Source: AWTP1-13 sp963770295 (GTDB taxonomy: Bacteria > Pseudomonadota > Alphaproteobacteria > Rhizobiales > Hyphomicrobiaceae). Taken from it: a stretch of DNA of 64,000 bases. Made by a program: the position numbers and the translations under genes. The stretch lies in assembly GCA_963770295.1 (NCBI GenBank), contig CAVYPA010000024.1, positions 62,001-126,000 on the forward strand, in the 5' to 3' direction. The notes beneath the pieces are model-generated. The model did not search any database. It was not told the origin of the DNA and saw only the letters and a program-made list of their open reading frames with translations. Positions 34,373 through 44,048 of the stretch are shown piece by piece. Within the stretch, counting starts at the first letter, position 1, and each line of letters begins with the position of its first letter.

Positions 34373-36070
34373 ATGGGAAAAGCACAATACCGCTCGCGCA
34401 TTACGGTCGCGGGCCTCGACCGGGCGCCGCACCGCGCCTTCCTGCGTGCCAGTGGTCTCGATGAGGAAGATTTACAAAAGCCGCGCTTCGGCATTGCCGA
34501 CACGCGCGGCGACAATACTCCGTGCTCGATGTCGCTTGCCCCGCAGGTAGACGCCGCGCGCCTGGGCGTTGCCGCCGGCGGCGGCGTGCCGATCAGCTTC
34601 AGCACGATCTCGGTTTCCGACGGCGTCTCGATGAACCACAAGGGCATGCGCCTCAGCTTGATTTCCCGGGAGATCATTGCCAACTCGATCGAGGCCGTGA
34701 TGCGCGCCCATGCCATGGACGGGCTCATCGGCTTCGCCGGCTGCGACAAGACGCTGCCAGCCATGATGATGGCGATGGTGCGCCTGAACTGCCCAAGCGT
34801 GTTCGTCTACGGTGGGGCCATGCTGCCCGGCCACTGGCGGGGGCGCGACGTCACCGTGCTGACGGCCTACGAAGGCGTTGGACAGGTGCTGGCAAACACC
34901 ATGACCGAGGGCGAGCTTCAGGAGTTGGAGCGGGCCTGCGCACCGACCATTGGCTCCTGCCCCGGGCAGTTCACGGCCAATACCATGGCGATGGTCTCCG
35001 AAACCCTGGGGCTGGCGCCGCCCGGTTCGGCCATGCTACCCGCGGTCTATTCGCAACGCCTGGCACTGGCCCGGCGTGCCGGTCGGCGCCTCACGGAAAT
35101 CCTAGGCGATGGCGGTCCCTTGCCACGCGACCTCGTCACCCGCAAGGCCCTGGAGAATGCCGCAGCAGCGGTGGCGGCGACCGGCGGTTCGACCAATGCC
35201 GGCTTGCACCTACCCGCGATCGCCCACGAGGCCGGGATCGCCTTTAGCTTAGAGGATGTCGCCCAGGTGTTTGCCCGCACGCCCCTGCTTGCCGATCTGC
35301 AGCCGGGCGGGAAATATCTGGCCCTCGACCTCTTTCGCACCGGCGGGACGGACGCGGTTCTGAAGGCCTTGCTCGATGGCGGCTACCTGCACGGCGAGAC
35401 GCTGACCCTGTCGGGCACGACGCTCAGCCAACACTTGGCCGCACACGCGGATCCCGATGGCGAGGTGGTGCGGCCGGCCTCACGCCCCCTCAATCCCTCC
35501 GGCGGATTGGTCATGCTGCGCGGAAACCTTGCGCCCGAGGGCGCGCTGATCAAGATCGCAGGGCTGACGACCCTCACCTTCGAGGGCCGGGCCCGGGTGT
35601 TCGACAGCGAGGAAGCCTGCATGGCCGCGGTGGCGGCACGCCAATACCAGGAAGGCGAAGCGCTGATCATCCGTTATGAAGGGCCGCGGGGCGGGCCGGG
35701 CATGCGCGAGATGCTGGGGGTGACCGCGCTGATTTACGGACAGGGCATGGGCGAAAAGGTGGCCCTGATAACGGATGGGCGCTTTTCCGGGGCAACGCGC
35801 GGCATGATGGTGGGTTATGTCGGCCCGGAGGCCGAGCTTGGCGGGCCGATCGCCTTGGCGCGGACGGGCGACGGCATCAAGATCGACTGCGTGGCTGGCA
35901 CCATCGAGCTCATGGTCGGGGCGGCGGAGCTTGCCGCCCGCCGCACCGCGCTACCACCGCGGGCGCCGCAACGCCTGGCCGGGGTGATGGAAAAATATGC
36001 CAAGCTGGTGGGGCCGGCCCGTTTGGGGGCGACAACCCACTCCGGCGCGGCGGCGTGGCCGCACGAGTAA
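34373..36070 (+). CDS. IlvD/Edd-family dehydratase, catabolic paralogue
   Basis: A 565-residue protein with the three cysteines that carry the iron-sulfur cluster: Cys51 in GDNTPCSMSL, Cys124 in GFAGCDKTLPAMMMAM and Cys196 in GSCPGQFTANTMA. Also visible are SDGVSMNHKGMRLSLISRE, AVAATGGSTNAGLHLPAIA and ALITDGRFSGATRG. It dehydrates a 2,3-dihydroxy acid or sugar acid to a 2-oxo acid. Position between aromatic-CoA genes and a TRAP importer, not with ilvC or ilvB, speaks for catabolism. The start has GAGG about seven bases upstream. Confidence 0.92.
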   Translation: MGKAQYRSRITVAGLDRAPHRAFLRASGLDEEDLQKPRFGIADTRGDNTPCSMSLAPQVDAARLGVAAGGGVPISFSTISVSDGVSMNHKGMRLSLISREIIANSIEAVMRAHAMDGLIGFAGCDKTLPAMMMAMVRLNCPSVFVYGGAMLPGHWRGRDVTVLTAYEGVGQVLANTMTEGELQELERACAPTIGSCPGQFTANTMAMVSETLGLAPPGSAMLPAVYSQRLALARRAGRRLTEILGDGGPLPRDLVTRKALENAAAAVAATGGSTNAGLHLPAIAHEAGIAFSLEDVAQVFARTPLLADLQPGGKYLALDLFRTGGTDAVLKALLDGGYLHGETLTLSGTTLSQHLAAHADPDGEVVRPASRPLNPSGGLVMLRGNLAPEGALIKIAGLTTLTFEGRARVFDSEEACMAAVAARQYQEGEALIIRYEGPRGGPGMREMLGVTALIYGQGMGEKVALITDGRFSGATRGMMVGYVGPEAELGGPIALARTGDGIKIDCVAGTIELMVGAAELAARRTALPPRAPQRLAGVMEKYAKLVGPARLGATTHSGAAAWPHE

Positions 36071-36180
36071 CGGCCAAAAAAAGATCGAGCCTGCGCCCAC
36101 GTCGGCGCAAAAGACCTTGACGCTGCCGGCGCTGGGATGGCCCGATAAGAGAATGACAAGGGCGTTCGGGAGGGTACGAC

Positions 36181-37224
36181 ATGGGTCGCAATGCCAGTTT
36201 CAGGGGGTACGCTATCGTCGCGGTGAGCCTGGTTGCGGCCGCCGGCTGGTCCTTGGCCGCGGCTGCGCAAACTACCATGACGATGTCAAGCTGGGTGCCG
36301 CCGTCGCATTCCCTGACCAAGGATGTCCTGGCGGTATGGGCGCAAAACGTGGAGAAGGCGACGAACGGCCGGGTCAAGTTCCAGATGCTGCCGAAGCACC
36401 CTTCGGCTCCTCCCGGAACCTTCGATGCCGTCAAGGACGGGCTCGTCGACGTTTCCTATGTGACCGCCAGCTACACGCCGGCCCGCCACATCCTGCCGCT
36501 GCTGCCCGAGCTGCCCGGTGGCGGTGCCACGGCCGAGATCAACTCGGTCGCCTTCTCGCGCATCCACTGGAAGTATCTGCACGCCATCGGCGAATACAAG
36601 GGCGTCAAGCTGCTCGGGGTGTTCACGCACGGCCCCGGCCAAATGTTCAACACCAAGCGACCGATCAACAAGGTGGAGGACCTGGCGGGCATGAAAATCC
36701 GCTCCGGTGGCGGCATTTCCGAGCAGATGGCGCGCGCCCTGGGGGCCTCGGCCTTCGTGAAACCTGCTCCCGAATCCTATGAGCTGCTCAGTTCGGGGGT
36801 AGCCGACGGCACCTTCTTTCCGCTCGAGTCGATCAACTCCTTCAAACTCGGCACGGTCGTCAAATACGCCACGCTGTTTCCGGGTGGCTTCTATGGCTCG
36901 GCGTTCGGCTTCTTCATGAACGAGGACCGCTGGAACAAGCTCGCCAAGGAGGATCAGGAGGCGATCACGTCGGTCTCGGGGGAAGCCCTGGCGCGCTTGG
37001 CCGGCAAGGCCTGGGACGCCGCGGATCGCGCCGCCTTTGAAGAAATGAAGAAGGTGGGGATCCAGATCACCGAGGCCTCGCCCGAGCTAATCCAGGGTGT
37101 CAAGGAGCGCGCCAAGGTCATCGAGGACGAGTGGGTCAAGAATGCCAGCGCCAAAGGCCTCGATGGCGCCAAGGTGCTGGTGGAGTTCCGTGAAGAGCTC
37201 AAACGCGTTGCGGCCGGCAATTGA
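36181..37224 (+). CDS. TRAP transporter substrate-binding protein (DctP type)
   Basis: A 347-residue exported protein with a signal peptide (AIVAVSLVAAAGWSLAAAAQ). The mature part shows TMTMSSWVPPSHSLTKDVLAVWAQNVEKATNGRVK, then NTKRPINKVEDLAGMKIRSGG and the family run GVADGTFFPLESI, characteristic of the DctP fold. It binds an organic acid in the periplasm for the DctQM permease. A GGGAGGG ribosome site precedes the ATG. The next gene begins with a TTG overlapping its stop. Confidence 0.93.
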   Translation: MGRNASFRGYAIVAVSLVAAAGWSLAAAAQTTMTMSSWVPPSHSLTKDVLAVWAQNVEKATNGRVKFQMLPKHPSAPPGTFDAVKDGLVDVSYVTASYTPARHILPLLPELPGGGATAEINSVAFSRIHWKYLHAIGEYKGVKLLGVFTHGPGQMFNTKRPINKVEDLAGMKIRSGGGISEQMARALGASAFVKPAPESYELLSSGVADGTFFPLESINSFKLGTVVKYATLFPGGFYGSAFGFFMNEDRWNKLAKEDQEAITSVSGEALARLAGKAWDAADRAAFEEMKKVGIQITEASPELIQGVKERAKVIEDEWVKNASAKGLDGAKVLVEFREELKRVAAGN

Positions 37225-37760
37225 CGGAACCGACGGTGGCGTCCAATCGGTTCGATGCCGGCTCCTGGCTCGATCGGGCGCTGGGAGCCGCCGCGGCGCT
37301 GCTGCTCGGCGCCCTGATGTTGCTGACAACGGTCGACGTCATCAGCCGCTATATCTTCAATTGGCCGCTGCGCGGCGCCTTTGAGATCACCGAGCTTTTA
37401 TTGCTCTCGCTGATCTTTGCGGGATTGCCGCTGGCCTCGCGGGCCGGCGAGCATGTGACGCTCGACTTCATCGATCTCGCCTTGCCACCCTGGGGCCGGC
37501 GGCTACTGCGCCGCCTGATGGACCTCGTGTGCGGGGTCATTCTGCTCGGCCTCGCCTGGCGTGTGTGGGTCAAGGCCGACAAGATTGCCGCCTACGGCGA
37601 CACCACGGAGGTCCTGCGCCTGCCCGTCAGCCCGTTCGTCTACGTTATGGCGCTGATGGTCGCCGTCACCGCCGTGGTGCATCTCGCCAAGGTCGCCTTG
37701 CCGGGCCCGGACGAGCGGTCCGAGGCGACCTTCGATCCAGACAAGATCAGCCCGACATGA
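37221..37760 (+). CDS. TRAP transporter small permease (DctQ type)
   Basis: A 179-residue inner-membrane protein with four hydrophobic segments: LGAAAALLLGALMLLTTVDVISRYIF, ITELLLLSLIFAGLPLASR, LMDLVCGVILLGLAWRVWVKAD and FVYVMALMVAVTAVVHLAKV. The DVISRYIFNWPLRGAFEITE run is typical of DctQ. It starts at TTG overlapping the dctP stop and ends in an ATGA overlap with dctM, so the three components are translated together. Confidence 0.92.
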   Translation: MTEPTVASNRFDAGSWLDRALGAAAALLLGALMLLTTVDVISRYIFNWPLRGAFEITELLLLSLIFAGLPLASRAGEHVTLDFIDLALPPWGRRLLRRLMDLVCGVILLGLAWRVWVKADKIAAYGDTTEVLRLPVSPFVYVMALMVAVTAVVHLAKVALPGPDERSEATFDPDKISPT

Positions 37761-39055
37761 CGGAAGCCTTGATCGGCCTCGGCCTGATGCTTCTGCTCGC
37801 CCTGTTGCGCGTTCCGATCGCGCTGGCCATGGGCCTGATCGGCTTTCTCGGCGTCGCCTATTTACGCGATTGGAACTTCGCTCCGGCCATGGCGATGGTC
37901 GAGACCAAAATCTACGAGACCGGGCGCAACTACACCCTGTCGGTCGTGCCGCTGTTCATCCTGATGGGCAATCTGGTCACGCGGGCCGGCATGTCGCAAG
38001 AGCTGTTCCGCGCCGCCTACACTTTCATCGGCCACTTGCGCGGCGGGCTGGCGATGGCAACCGTGGTGGCATGCGCCGGCTTCGGCGCCATTTGCGGCTC
38101 TTCCATCGCCACCGCCGCCACCATGGCCAAGGTCGCCTATCCGGCCATGAAGGGGCTCGGCTACTCGGATCGCTTGTCGACGGGAGCCATCGCCGGCGGC
38201 GGCACCCTCGGCATCCTCATTCCTCCCTCGACGCTGATGGTGATCTACGGCGTGTTGACCGAAACCAACATCGGCAAACTCTTCGCTGCCGGCGTGCTGC
38301 CGGGCATCGTCGCCACCTTTCTGTTATGCCTTGCCGTGCAATGGACCGTCCTTGCGGACCCGGCGTCGGGCCCGCGCGGCGAGCGCTCGAGCTGGGCCGA
38401 GCGCTGGCGCGCGCTGAAGGGGGTGTGGGCGGTCCTGGCGCTTTTCATCGTCGTCATGGGCGGCATTTACGGCGGCGTGTTCACGGCCACGGAAGGTGCG
38501 GGCATGGGGGCGTTCGGCGCACTCTGCTTCGCGCTGGCGCGCCGGGCCTTGAGCTGGCGCACGCTGCTCGATGCGCTTATTGAATCGGCGCGCACCACGG
38601 CGATGTTGTTCGCCATCCTCACCGGCGCGCTGATGTTTGCCGAGTTCGTCAACTATACGTCGATGCCCGGCGATCTCAGAGATTTGGTCACGTCGCTCAA
38701 CCTATCGCCGATCATGGTGGTGGCCGCGATTTGCACGATCTATGTGATCCTCGGCACGGCCATGGAGGAGCTGTCCATGATCTTGCTGACGGTGCCCATC
38801 TTCTTTCCCTTGATCGTGCATCTCGGCTTCGATCCGATCTGGTTCGGCATTCTGATCGTCGTCGTCGTTGAAATCGGACTGATCAGTCCGCCCGTGGGCA
38901 TGAACCTGTTCGTGATTAATGCTCTATTGCCGCACGTTCCCACGCGCGTGCTGTTCCGTGGCGTGCTGCCCTTCATGGTCGCCGATATCGTACGGCTGGC
39001 GATCCTCGTCGCCTTCCCGACGATTTCGCTCTGGCTGCCGAGCTTGATGCGGTAG
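37757..39055 (+). CDS. TRAP transporter large permease (DctM type)
   Basis: The ATG at 37757 overlaps the dctQ stop (ATGA) and gives 432 residues with about twelve membrane segments. Family marks: LRVPIALAMGLIGFLGVAYL, VVPLFILMGNLVTRAGMSQELF, CAGFGAICGSSIATAATMAKVAYPAM, GGTLGILIPPSTLMVIYGVLTE, and ISPPVGMNLFVINA near the C-terminus. It is the ion-coupled channel of the importer. It ends the rightward catabolic operon; a non-coding gap follows. Confidence 0.95.
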   Translation: MTEALIGLGLMLLLALLRVPIALAMGLIGFLGVAYLRDWNFAPAMAMVETKIYETGRNYTLSVVPLFILMGNLVTRAGMSQELFRAAYTFIGHLRGGLAMATVVACAGFGAICGSSIATAATMAKVAYPAMKGLGYSDRLSTGAIAGGGTLGILIPPSTLMVIYGVLTETNIGKLFAAGVLPGIVATFLLCLAVQWTVLADPASGPRGERSSWAERWRALKGVWAVLALFIVVMGGIYGGVFTATEGAGMGAFGALCFALARRALSWRTLLDALIESARTTAMLFAILTGALMFAEFVNYTSMPGDLRDLVTSLNLSPIMVVAAICTIYVILGTAMEELSMILLTVPIFFPLIVHLGFDPIWFGILIVVVVEIGLISPPVGMNLFVINALLPHVPTRVLFRGVLPFMVADIVRLAILVAFPTISLWLPSLMR

Positions 39056-39329
39056 CGCGGCGGCGCCGTAAAGTTAGGACCGCCTGGGTCTAAAAAGCAC
39101 GCCAGGCCCGCCTCGGGCGATGCCGACCCGATCGTGAGCCTCGCCCTTCGGTTGACTTCGCAATCACCAGATGACCCGAGTCGGGGCCGCAGCCTTCGCT
39201 TCCCAAAGGTCAAGCCATGCCCAAACACCGCGTGAACTCTAGCATTGCGAGGGTTCCGGAAAAATTATGCGGACAAGCTACGCCGGACGCGCACCCCCTG
39301 GCCTCCGGTGGGGTGGTTCACGGGCACAT
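39056..39329. other. Intergenic region between the TRAP operon and the outer-membrane protein
   Basis: About 270 bases with no supportable gene. Both flanking genes run into it (convergent), so a terminator is expected; an imperfect GC-rich inverted pairing around 39293-39317 is the only candidate. Confidence 0.35.
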
Positions 39330-41205
39330 TCAAAACTTATAGTTCAGTCCAAGGCGGAGCATTTGTGCTGTCAGATCTGCAGTACTGCGGGCCGAGTTGT
39401 AATCATCCGTCAACTGGGCACCGCTAATGGTCGTTGGAGTATTTACACTTACCTTTCCAAAATCGAGAAAGAGGTATTCACCTCGCAGGATCCAATTCCG
39501 ATTGAGCGCCCACTCTACTCCCCCGCCAGCCGTCCAGCCGGTGACCAGTCCGTGCGTGTTGGCCGTGCCGACCGATGTCACCGAATTGGCCACACCGAGG
39601 TTCGTCAGAGCGAAGCCCCCTGTCCCATAGAGCAACAGACTTGGCGCCACCGGCACGCCCAACCGTGTCCTTGCCGTAAACAACCAGTCGGTATCGAACG
39701 AGGTAGCGACAGTGGTACCCAATGCTGATACTGACCGCGCCGCGCCCAAATTGAAGGATGAGCCATCAATTTCCAGGCCGAAAACAATTCCGCCCTTTTG
39801 CAGATTGTAGCCCGCTTGCGCGCCGCCTGTGAAGCTGTTGTCGGATAGTTTTCCGGTTCCAGCTGTGTTGATCTCTGAGGCAGTTGTAGAGCCGGAAACC
39901 TCAGCAGCCGTAGTGAACGGGCATGCAAAGGCCGCGTCCGCGTTGATGTCAAGGCACTCGACTGAAGTGCCGATCTTGGATGTGGCCCACGTCTTTCCAG
40001 CGCTCAGACCCGCATAGAAACCGGACCACGTGAAACTCTTGCTTTGCGCGGTCGCAACAGCGCCGTCCAATTTTTGACTAAAGCCCAGTCGCCCGCCCAG
40101 GGTGCGCTCGTCACCCGATCCCTCATAGTAGAGCGAGGCTCCGAACGTCGTATCGCCTTGCGCGTAGGTCAGACCTGCATCTATCCCACCGTACAGGTGT
40201 TTCTGCTGGTAGAAAAATTCACCCAGAAACAGGCCATCGGACCGTGTCGCCTCTAACTCGTTGCGATAGCCCCACTCCTGCCGGATGTATCCTGCGATGT
40301 AGGGCCGCAACAACGCGCCATCCGTGAGCGGCATGTTGGCGAAGAGCGTCGCGGTCGCGCTACCGGTCCAGCTCGAGAATGTGTACTCTTGCTGATCGGC
40401 AAATACATTTGTGAAAGTATCACCCACATTGTGAGTGTAGCCGAGCGATCCTCGCACATCCAGTTTAGGTCCGGACTTGCCCGCAAGCTCAAAGACCTGG
40501 CCGGCGGTGACGGTGGCGATGATACCAGTCGTATTGAAATTGTATCGATTGTGGTGGCAGAAGCTATCATGGCAGTCATCTACTGCGTCTTTTAAGGTCG
40601 ACTGCCCCACGGTGCCGACAACCGTGGCGAGAGCGTATGTGTTTCCAAGGGACCACAATAGCGTGCCGCCAGCGATCAGGGAGTGATTAAAGGCGCTCCC
40701 GGATTGGTCCGGGTCGAGGACGTGAACGCTATCGGATTTGAGATCGAGCGAAACCACATTGTGGCCGACGAAACCACTGAGCTTCAGCTGCCCTCCCAAG
40801 ACGGTGCCGGGGATGGCGACGACGACGTTGCCGAATGTCGAATATTCCGTCGTGTCATAAGGGTAGGGGCCGTTCGAGGAGTTCTGGAGCACCGTTTACA
40901 GCGCGTAGCGCGTCATGGTCGGAGCCCCGGAGCCTTCCCGTCGAAAAGGCACTGAGGCCGGAGGCGCTCCCGCCACCCCCTGGAGCCCCGAGCACCTCGC
41001 GATCGATGAGCTGCTTCTCATTCTGGCGCACAGCGTCATTCAGCGAACTTGCCGTTGCAGCGTTAAGAGGTGCGCCTAAGGAGCTTTGAGCAAAAGCGTC
41101 GGACGCGGAAATCGAGAGCGCCAGGCTCGTGAACGCCGTGCCAACCCACCAACGCCGCCAGAATGCTTTTGCACTTGAACAGGTACTGAACTGATTTTTG
41201 CGCAT
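39330..41205 (-). pseudogene. Outer-membrane double beta-barrel protein, frameshifted
   Basis: A start at 41205 gives a signal peptide (WWVGTAFTSLALSISASDAFA, cleavage near residue 39) and about 116 residues before a stop at 40855. The continuing frame begins after an in-frame TAA and runs 40892 to 39330 for 520 residues. Joining the two near 40860-40890 yields one ~620-residue protein: STGRLRGSDHDALR, then an autotransporter-like barrel (STFGNVVVAIPGTVLGGQ, GSLGYTHNVGDTF), then a second barrel of the Omp25 type starting SFTWSGFYAGLSAGKTW and ending in LGLNYKF, the C-terminal aromatic insertion signal. The frameshift may be genuine or an assembly error. Confidence 0.82.
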
Positions 41206-41337
41206 CCGACTCCCCGCCCACTCAGCACGGCTCGCGGTCCACTTGCTTACCGTACCGCACTCTAGCGCGTCTTTAGTGGTCCGGATGCCGATAATCCCTG
41301 AAGCTCTTATTCTGAAGCTTCGATCGTTGCCATTTGG

Positions 41338-41475
41338 TCACCACAACTGATCGGTGTTCGCCATTCGCATGTTCTGCAGATGAGGCCGCGCCGTCACCTC
41401 GCCGATCCCGAGCATGGCTGCGGCGTCCTGCACGGAGACCGGGGGCCATCGCCAGCCGGACCCGCAGTTCGACTC
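41338..41475 (-). pseudogene. Remnant of a LuxR-type helix-turn-helix domain
   Basis: On the minus strand a short frame ending at 41338 reads VSVQDAAAMLGIGEVTARPH then LQNMRMANTDQLW and stop. SVQDAAxxLGIxxxTARxHLQxM is the DNA-recognition pattern of LuxR/GerE domains (usually followed by FAKTGTxRQxELV). Nothing of the sensor domain and no good start is present, so I read it as a decayed regulator. It lies alone upstream of the outer-membrane gene. Confidence 0.5.
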
Positions 41476-41881
41476 CCATTAGTCAAAGAGTTTGGCCAAA
41501 TGCCTCGCCGGGATAGAGTGGGTGCGACAATGGCATCTTGCCGCGGGCTTGATGCGCGACGCGTCAAAAAAGGTGCTGAATCTCAAACGGCTGGGCCACA
41601 CGTGGGGATAACGCGAAGCGGATTGGCACCGCCTTTGGCCAAACACCCTCCCGCAAAGTGGGGATGGCCCGCGCGCGCCCGAATTTTGACGGCAAACCTT
41701 CGCAGCCCCCGGGTTTGGCGCGAGCCCAACGTCGAGGTCATTGCGCTCAGGGGTTCTTTTTGCCCGCAAGGGTCTTTGAGCCCGTACCGCGGCGCAGCCT
41801 GCGCCGCGCCATCTTGCGCGCCGGAAAAGTGCGCAACAAACTGACGCTTGCACAGGGCCAAACCGTGGGAGGCAAAGCGCC
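41476..41881. other. Region upstream of the FadB-like operon
   Basis: About 400 bases without a supportable gene; frames on the minus strand are shadows of the downstream operon. GGGAGG stands before the ATG at 41882. No clear promoter motif was found. Confidence 0.4.
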
Positions 41882-44008
41882 ATGGCGAATGCGGCAGAGG
41901 ACAAGCCTTTGGTGCGGTTTGACGTCGAGGGCAGCGTTGGCGTCATCACCATCGACAACCCGCCGGTCAATGCGCTGGGTCCGGGCGTCCGCGATGGCAT
42001 CATCGAGGCGCTTGAGGCAGGAGAGAAGGACCCGGCCGTCAAGGCCATGGTCATGATCGGCGCCGGCCGCAGCTTTATCGCCGGCGCCGACATTCGCCAA
42101 TTCGGCAAGCCGCGGCCGGCACCGAAGCGCCCGGTGCCGGACGTGCTGGATGCCAGCTCCAAGCCGGTCGTCGCCGCCATTCACGGCTACGCACTGGGCG
42201 GCGGCTTGGAGCACGCGCTCGCCTGCCACTACCGGATCGCCGCGCCGAGCGCCAAGGTCGGACTGCCGGAGGTGCTGATCGGCATCCTGCCGGGCGGCGG
42301 CGGCACGCAGCGGCTGCCGCGGCTGATCGGGCCGAAGCGGGCGCTGGAGATGATCCTTTCGGGCCGGCACGTGCCCGCCGAGGAGGCGAAAGCCCTCGGC
42401 ATCATCGACGCGATCGTCCCAGGCAAGGATCTGCGCTCCGAAGCCATCGCCTGGGCCGAGCGCATGGCCGACAGACGCCCGCTTCCGCGCCTGCGCGACA
42501 AGACTGATCGGCTGCAGGAAGCCAAGGCCGACCCCGGCATGTTTGACGCCATGCGCACGTCGATCGCGCGCAAGGCCCGGAACCAAAAGGCCCCCTACCA
42601 TTGCATCCTTTGTGTCGAGGCGGCGGTAAACCAGCCGTTCGATGAAGGCATCGCGACAGAGCGCCGGCTGTTTGCGGAGCTCGAAAATTCCGAGGAGGCC
42701 AAGGCCCTGCGCTATGCTTTCTTTGCCGAGCGCGAGGTGGCGAAGCTGCCTTGGCTGGCGAAGGATCTGGCCTTGCCCGAAATCAAAACGGCCGCCGTCG
42801 TCGGGGCGGGTACCATGGGCGGCGGTATTGCCATGAGCTTCGCAGACCACGGCTTCCCGGTGAAGTTGCTTGATGCTTCGCCCGAGGTGCTGGCGAAGGG
42901 TATGCAACGGATCCGCGCCAACTACGCGACCAGCGTCCGGCGCGGCAGCCTCACGCAAGCCGAGATGGAGCGGCGTTTGGCTTTGCTTGAACCGGTTGAA
43001 AGTTTCGCGGCGATTGCCGATTGCGACGCGGTGATCGAAGCCGTCTTCGAGGAGATGCCCGTCAAGCAGGAGGTGTTCGCCCAACTCGATAAGGTGATGA
43101 AGCCGGGTGCCCTCATGTTCTCCAACACATCGGCGCTGGATATCGATGAGATCGCCAGTGTCACCAAGCGGCCCGAGGCCGTTGCCGGGACGCACTTTTT
43201 TGTACCCGCCAATGTGATGAAGACCTTCGAGGTCGTGCATGGGGCGAAGACGTCGCCCGCGACCTTGGCCGCCGCCATGAAGCTTGGACGCGACATCGGC
43301 AAGATCAGCGCTTTTGCCGGCAATTGCGACGGCTTCGTCGCCAATCGCACGCGCATCCCCTTCAATCTGGAGCAGGGCCTGATGGTCGAGGAGGGGGCCC
43401 TGCCCGAGCAGGTCGACAGGGTCATGGTCGCGTTCGGCTACCCCGTGGGCCCGTTCACGGTCAACGATATGTCGGGCCTGGACATCAGCTACGCCACCCG
43501 CAAGCGCCGCGCCGCGGCCGATCCCAACTATCGCGGCTTGCCGATCACGGACCGGCTGGTGGAGATGGGGCGGCTGGGTCAGAAGACGGGCGCGGGCTGG
43601 TATCGCTATCAGGACAACGACCGCACCCCCATCGTTGACCCCGAAGTGGCCGAGATCATCAAGACGGTGGTTGGCGAACTCGGCATCATGCAGAGGAGTT
43701 TCACGGACGAGGAAATTCTGCACCGCCTGTTGTTTTCCTCCGTCAATGAAGCCTGCAAGATTCTGCAAGAAGGCAAGGCGCTCCGCGCCAGCGATATCGA
43801 TGTGATGTGGCTCAATGGCTTCGGCTTTCCGCGCTACCGGGGCGGTTTGATGTATTGGGCCGACCAAATTGGGACCCGCCAGGTGTATAACCAGGTGGCG
43901 ATCTGGCACCAGCGCTACGGCGCGCGCTGGCGGCCTTCGGAATTGCTGCAGCAGCTGGCCGAAAGCGGCGGTTCGCTGCGCGAGATTGTAGCGCGCATGC
44001 CGAGCTAG
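41882..44008 (+). CDS. Bifunctional enoyl-CoA hydratase / 3-hydroxyacyl-CoA dehydrogenase (FadB-like)
   Basis: A 708-residue fusion. The N-terminal crotonase domain has GVITIDNPPVNALG, FIAGADIRQF and ALGGGLEHALACHYRIA, with LPEVLIGILPGGGGTQRLPRLIG for substrate and catalytic residues. The middle NAD domain has AAVVGAGTMGGGIAMSFADHG, TSALDIDEIASVTKRPEAVAGTHFF with the FFVPANVMK run, and NCDGFVANR. The helical C-terminus contains DMSGLDISYATRK and FGFPRYRGGLMYWAD. It carries out two successive beta-oxidation steps on acyl-CoA esters. It heads an operon with two acyl-CoA dehydrogenases, probably finishing degradation of ring-derived or branched acids. Confidence 0.95.
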   Translation: MANAAEDKPLVRFDVEGSVGVITIDNPPVNALGPGVRDGIIEALEAGEKDPAVKAMVMIGAGRSFIAGADIRQFGKPRPAPKRPVPDVLDASSKPVVAAIHGYALGGGLEHALACHYRIAAPSAKVGLPEVLIGILPGGGGTQRLPRLIGPKRALEMILSGRHVPAEEAKALGIIDAIVPGKDLRSEAIAWAERMADRRPLPRLRDKTDRLQEAKADPGMFDAMRTSIARKARNQKAPYHCILCVEAAVNQPFDEGIATERRLFAELENSEEAKALRYAFFAEREVAKLPWLAKDLALPEIKTAAVVGAGTMGGGIAMSFADHGFPVKLLDASPEVLAKGMQRIRANYATSVRRGSLTQAEMERRLALLEPVESFAAIADCDAVIEAVFEEMPVKQEVFAQLDKVMKPGALMFSNTSALDIDEIASVTKRPEAVAGTHFFVPANVMKTFEVVHGAKTSPATLAAAMKLGRDIGKISAFAGNCDGFVANRTRIPFNLEQGLMVEEGALPEQVDRVMVAFGYPVGPFTVNDMSGLDISYATRKRRAAADPNYRGLPITDRLVEMGRLGQKTGAGWYRYQDNDRTPIVDPEVAEIIKTVVGELGIMQRSFTDEEILHRLLFSSVNEACKILQEGKALRASDIDVMWLNGFGFPRYRGGLMYWADQIGTRQVYNQVAIWHQRYGARWRPSELLQQLAESGGSLREIVARMPS

Positions 44009-44048
44009 GTCATTCGGGGCGCTCGGGGATCCTCGGAAAGGCGAGCCC

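Noticed and set aside
39056..39329. Small plus-strand frames as real genes
   Set aside because: They lack ribosome sites and motifs and are not distinguishable from chance frames.
41455..41490. T-loop-like GTTCGACTCCC suggesting a tRNA
   Set aside because: The flanking bases do not form a T-stem or acceptor stem, and no anticodon arm is present.
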